Origin: Larimichthys crocea
Lineage: Eukaryota; Chordata; Actinopteri; Sciaenidae
Length of the DNA: 64,000 bases
NCBI RefSeq assembly: GCF_000972845.2
Contig: NC_040022.1
Coordinates: forward strand, 17,017,865-17,081,864
Direction of reading: 5' to 3'
Shown here: in pieces, positions 61,969-64,000 of the stretch
Layout of the letters: the number at the start of each line of letters is the position of its first letter
Position numbering within the stretch: position 1 is the first letter of the stretch
Made by a program: the position numbers and the translations under genes
The notes under the pieces: generated by a model
Database searches by the model: none
The model's input: the letters and a program-made list of their open reading frames with translations, nothing else
Told to the model about the DNA's origin: nothing

Positions 61969-64000
61969 CTGTGGCAAGTATGACAGTAAGAAGTTACACA
62001 CAGTTCAAACTGACTAAGAACTAAACATTAAAATGAGCATTTAGGAATTCATTTGCACTATAACCAGTTACTGTGCAACTAAAAAGACAATTTGTATAAT
62101 CAGAAGAATAGCACTAAGTTAACTGGATCAATTTGGAGAACGTTGTTTAAATTTCCTGAAATAAAATGCTGTCTAAAGTGTACTTGAGGGTGTGCAGAGA
62201 AAAGCTAAATGAACATGTAGCCAAACATCAAACCACTGAAAGAAGTTTATCTGTGCCTGAATGTGTGGCTCAGTCGCAGAGCGCGCTTTAGTAGCAGATT
62301 TATCTCCTGTGATTCGAGCTGCTTCTCACTAAATAAAGATCACAGGATTTAGTCAACACTTCTAGTCGGTGGAATTAAACCCAGTGATGGCCCCTCCCTC
62401 GCTGCCTTCGTTCTGCACTGAGAGCATGCATGTACAACATAATCATGCCGCACTGCAGATGAGAGATGAAATATGTGAGTGGATCTGAAAGTCTGTATGT
62501 GCATCTGTCAAACGTGATGACTGATGCTGCAAGTTGTTTTGCATGCACATGTGTTATGTGTGTTGCTAATGAACACCAGCAGTGTGCCAAGTGGGCCACG
62601 CACTCATTAGCATCTGAATTTTATTTATTTTTTTAAGCTTTCCAGCATCAGATTGCTGTTTCCTAATTATAACAGGAGAGAATAACTCTGTAGCCCAGCA
62701 GCCCAGAGCTCTCCTTGTAGATAAATAAACTAATACATCTGTTGTTTGATTCAATTATATTACATCAGAAGCTTAAACTTTATCCAAATTAAGACTGTGG
62801 ATTAAATGGAGTGGAAATGTTGCATTTTAGGTGCCATAAATTTTCAGCAGACATTGACGGTAAATTGGACATCTTTAAGAGTATCTCTCATTATTTTAAG
62901 ATTGAACTGATGAATTTGGCTGGTCTGAATTATGGATTAAGATTTTAAAATGTTGCACATGACAACCAAAATGAGAAATTTTTGTGGAGTTTTTGCCAAT
63001 TACTGCATGTCATTTCATACATGTCTAATCCTCAAACCCATCTAATACACAAATTGTGCATCTGTAGATGTGTGTGTGCATACAAAGATTGTTATGCTGG
63101 CACTGGCAAAAAACATGTGAATGTCCAAATGTCATGCTTTTCATATGTATTTTGTATTGTTGTTCAAGATCAATAAGATCAACAGACAACAAAGAAACCA
63201 TCATGAATTTAAATTAAATCTGAATAACAATATAAATTTTATTTTATATGGCAGGGCAGCCATAAAAAATGTATGTTTTATATTTCAATATGATAATATT
63301 GTATCTCTAATATCACCCTTAAATTTGGTGCTACAAAAAATAATAATAATCTGGCTCAAGTCATTCAAAACTGCACGTAAGGCCAATGAGTTCAGGCTCA
63401 CTTCTTATGTAACTATATCTTCCTATAGCACAGTTTGTTATCGCAGCCCTGATCAGGAAACAAGCCAGCATTTCCACAGCTGGACAACTCGCCCACGGGA
63501 CTGGCACATGCGTATACACAAGGGCATTGAGCCAGACAGAGTGAGACAGTGAAGCACCCCGGGGACAGGAGAGCTCTGAATTAATACAAGCAAAGAATGA
63601 CAAACATGAAGAGAGAGACAGAGGACAAGAGTATGGAAAGGATGAGACAGAGACCACAGCGAACCAACAGGAAGAGGATGACAATGGCCATGTGATGCAG
63701 TGGTAACTAGGGAGAATTAGACAGGTCAGGGAGGAGGGAGGGAATAGACAAAAACACAACTGTCTCCAATGTGATAATACACAACAACAACAGTCACATG
63801 ATGTGGGTGTCGTGACCACGCCAGCTGTCGCTGCTGTTTCATTCAGACCTTGATTGACTGAGTTCAGGCTGTTACATAACCGCAACAGCCAAGCAAGGAA
63901 ACAGGGGACTTCCTCATTTCCTGTAGGATTTGAGACTTCTATTGCACTTATGTGAGTTTAACTCCACTTATTTGTGACCTGTGATCATGCTGCCAGCACA
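61969..64000 (-). other. slc25a36 intron, continuing past the window end
   Basis: The next upstream slc25a36 exon should encode the EKEGPRSLFRGLGPNLVG-like segment ending just before Arg-Ala-Ile-Tyr. I did not find it on the minus strand up to 64000, so the intron probably continues beyond the window. No other gene is visible; the ORF at 63361-63885 has no recognisable domain. Confidence 0.6.

Noticed and set aside
63361..63885. 174-residue minus-strand frame with a Cys/Ser-rich stretch
   Set aside because: No recognisable family, lies in an slc25a36 intron, and lacks exon signals; likely chance.
1..64000. tRNA, rRNA and microRNA genes
   Set aside because: I saw no tRNA A/B-box pairs with a foldable clover leaf, no rRNA, and no hairpin long enough to call a microRNA by eye. 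A covariance-model scan would be needed for certainty.

Overview
The window is a stretch of vertebrate nuclear DNA, almost certainly from a spiny-rayed teleost fish. Protein-coding exons are short, carry clean GT/AG splice sites and sit in long introns. (CA)n, (GA)n and trinucleotide microsatellites are very dense. Several interspersed repeats match, from memory, families common in perch-like fish genomes. There is no sign of bacterial or organellar DNA.

Two protein-coding genes are supported, both on the minus strand. (1) spsb4, a SPRY-domain SOCS-box protein. Its main coding exon is 16354-17086, with 5'UTR continuing to 17320. A likely non-coding first exon and CCAAT-box promoter lie about 33 kb upstream near 50022-50320. 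The SOCS-box exon expected downstream was not found, so it probably lies below position 1. (2) slc25a36, a mitochondrial pyrimidine nucleotide carrier. Its last four coding exons are at 61868-61968, 56834-56900, 56428-56717 and 55499-55692. The 5' exons lie beyond 64000, and a long 3'UTR probably runs down to about 52.46 kb. The order slc25a36 then spsb4, head to tail, agrees with what I recall of human 3q23, so this looks like conserved synteny.

Layout: 1-16353 spsb4 intron 2; 16354-17320 spsb4 exon; 17321-50021 spsb4 intron 1, with many microsatellites, MITE-like repeats, a second CpG-rich patch at 25.4-26.4 kb and a decayed Tc1/mariner transposase; 50022-50320 putative spsb4 exon 1 and promoter; 50384-50662 a long (ACT)n array; 50.7-52.4 kb intergenic; 52.46-61.97 kb slc25a36; 61969-64000 slc25a36 intron.

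The two genes do not form a pathway: one encodes a cytosolic ubiquitin-ligase adaptor and the other an inner-mitochondrial-membrane carrier. I found no new multi-gene system. The most checkable oddities are a 48-nt cryptic or poison-exon candidate inside slc25a36, a perfect 19-bp hairpin just inside the spsb4 intron, nested transposon insertions, and a pair of inverted degenerate repeats flanking the spsb4 promoter.
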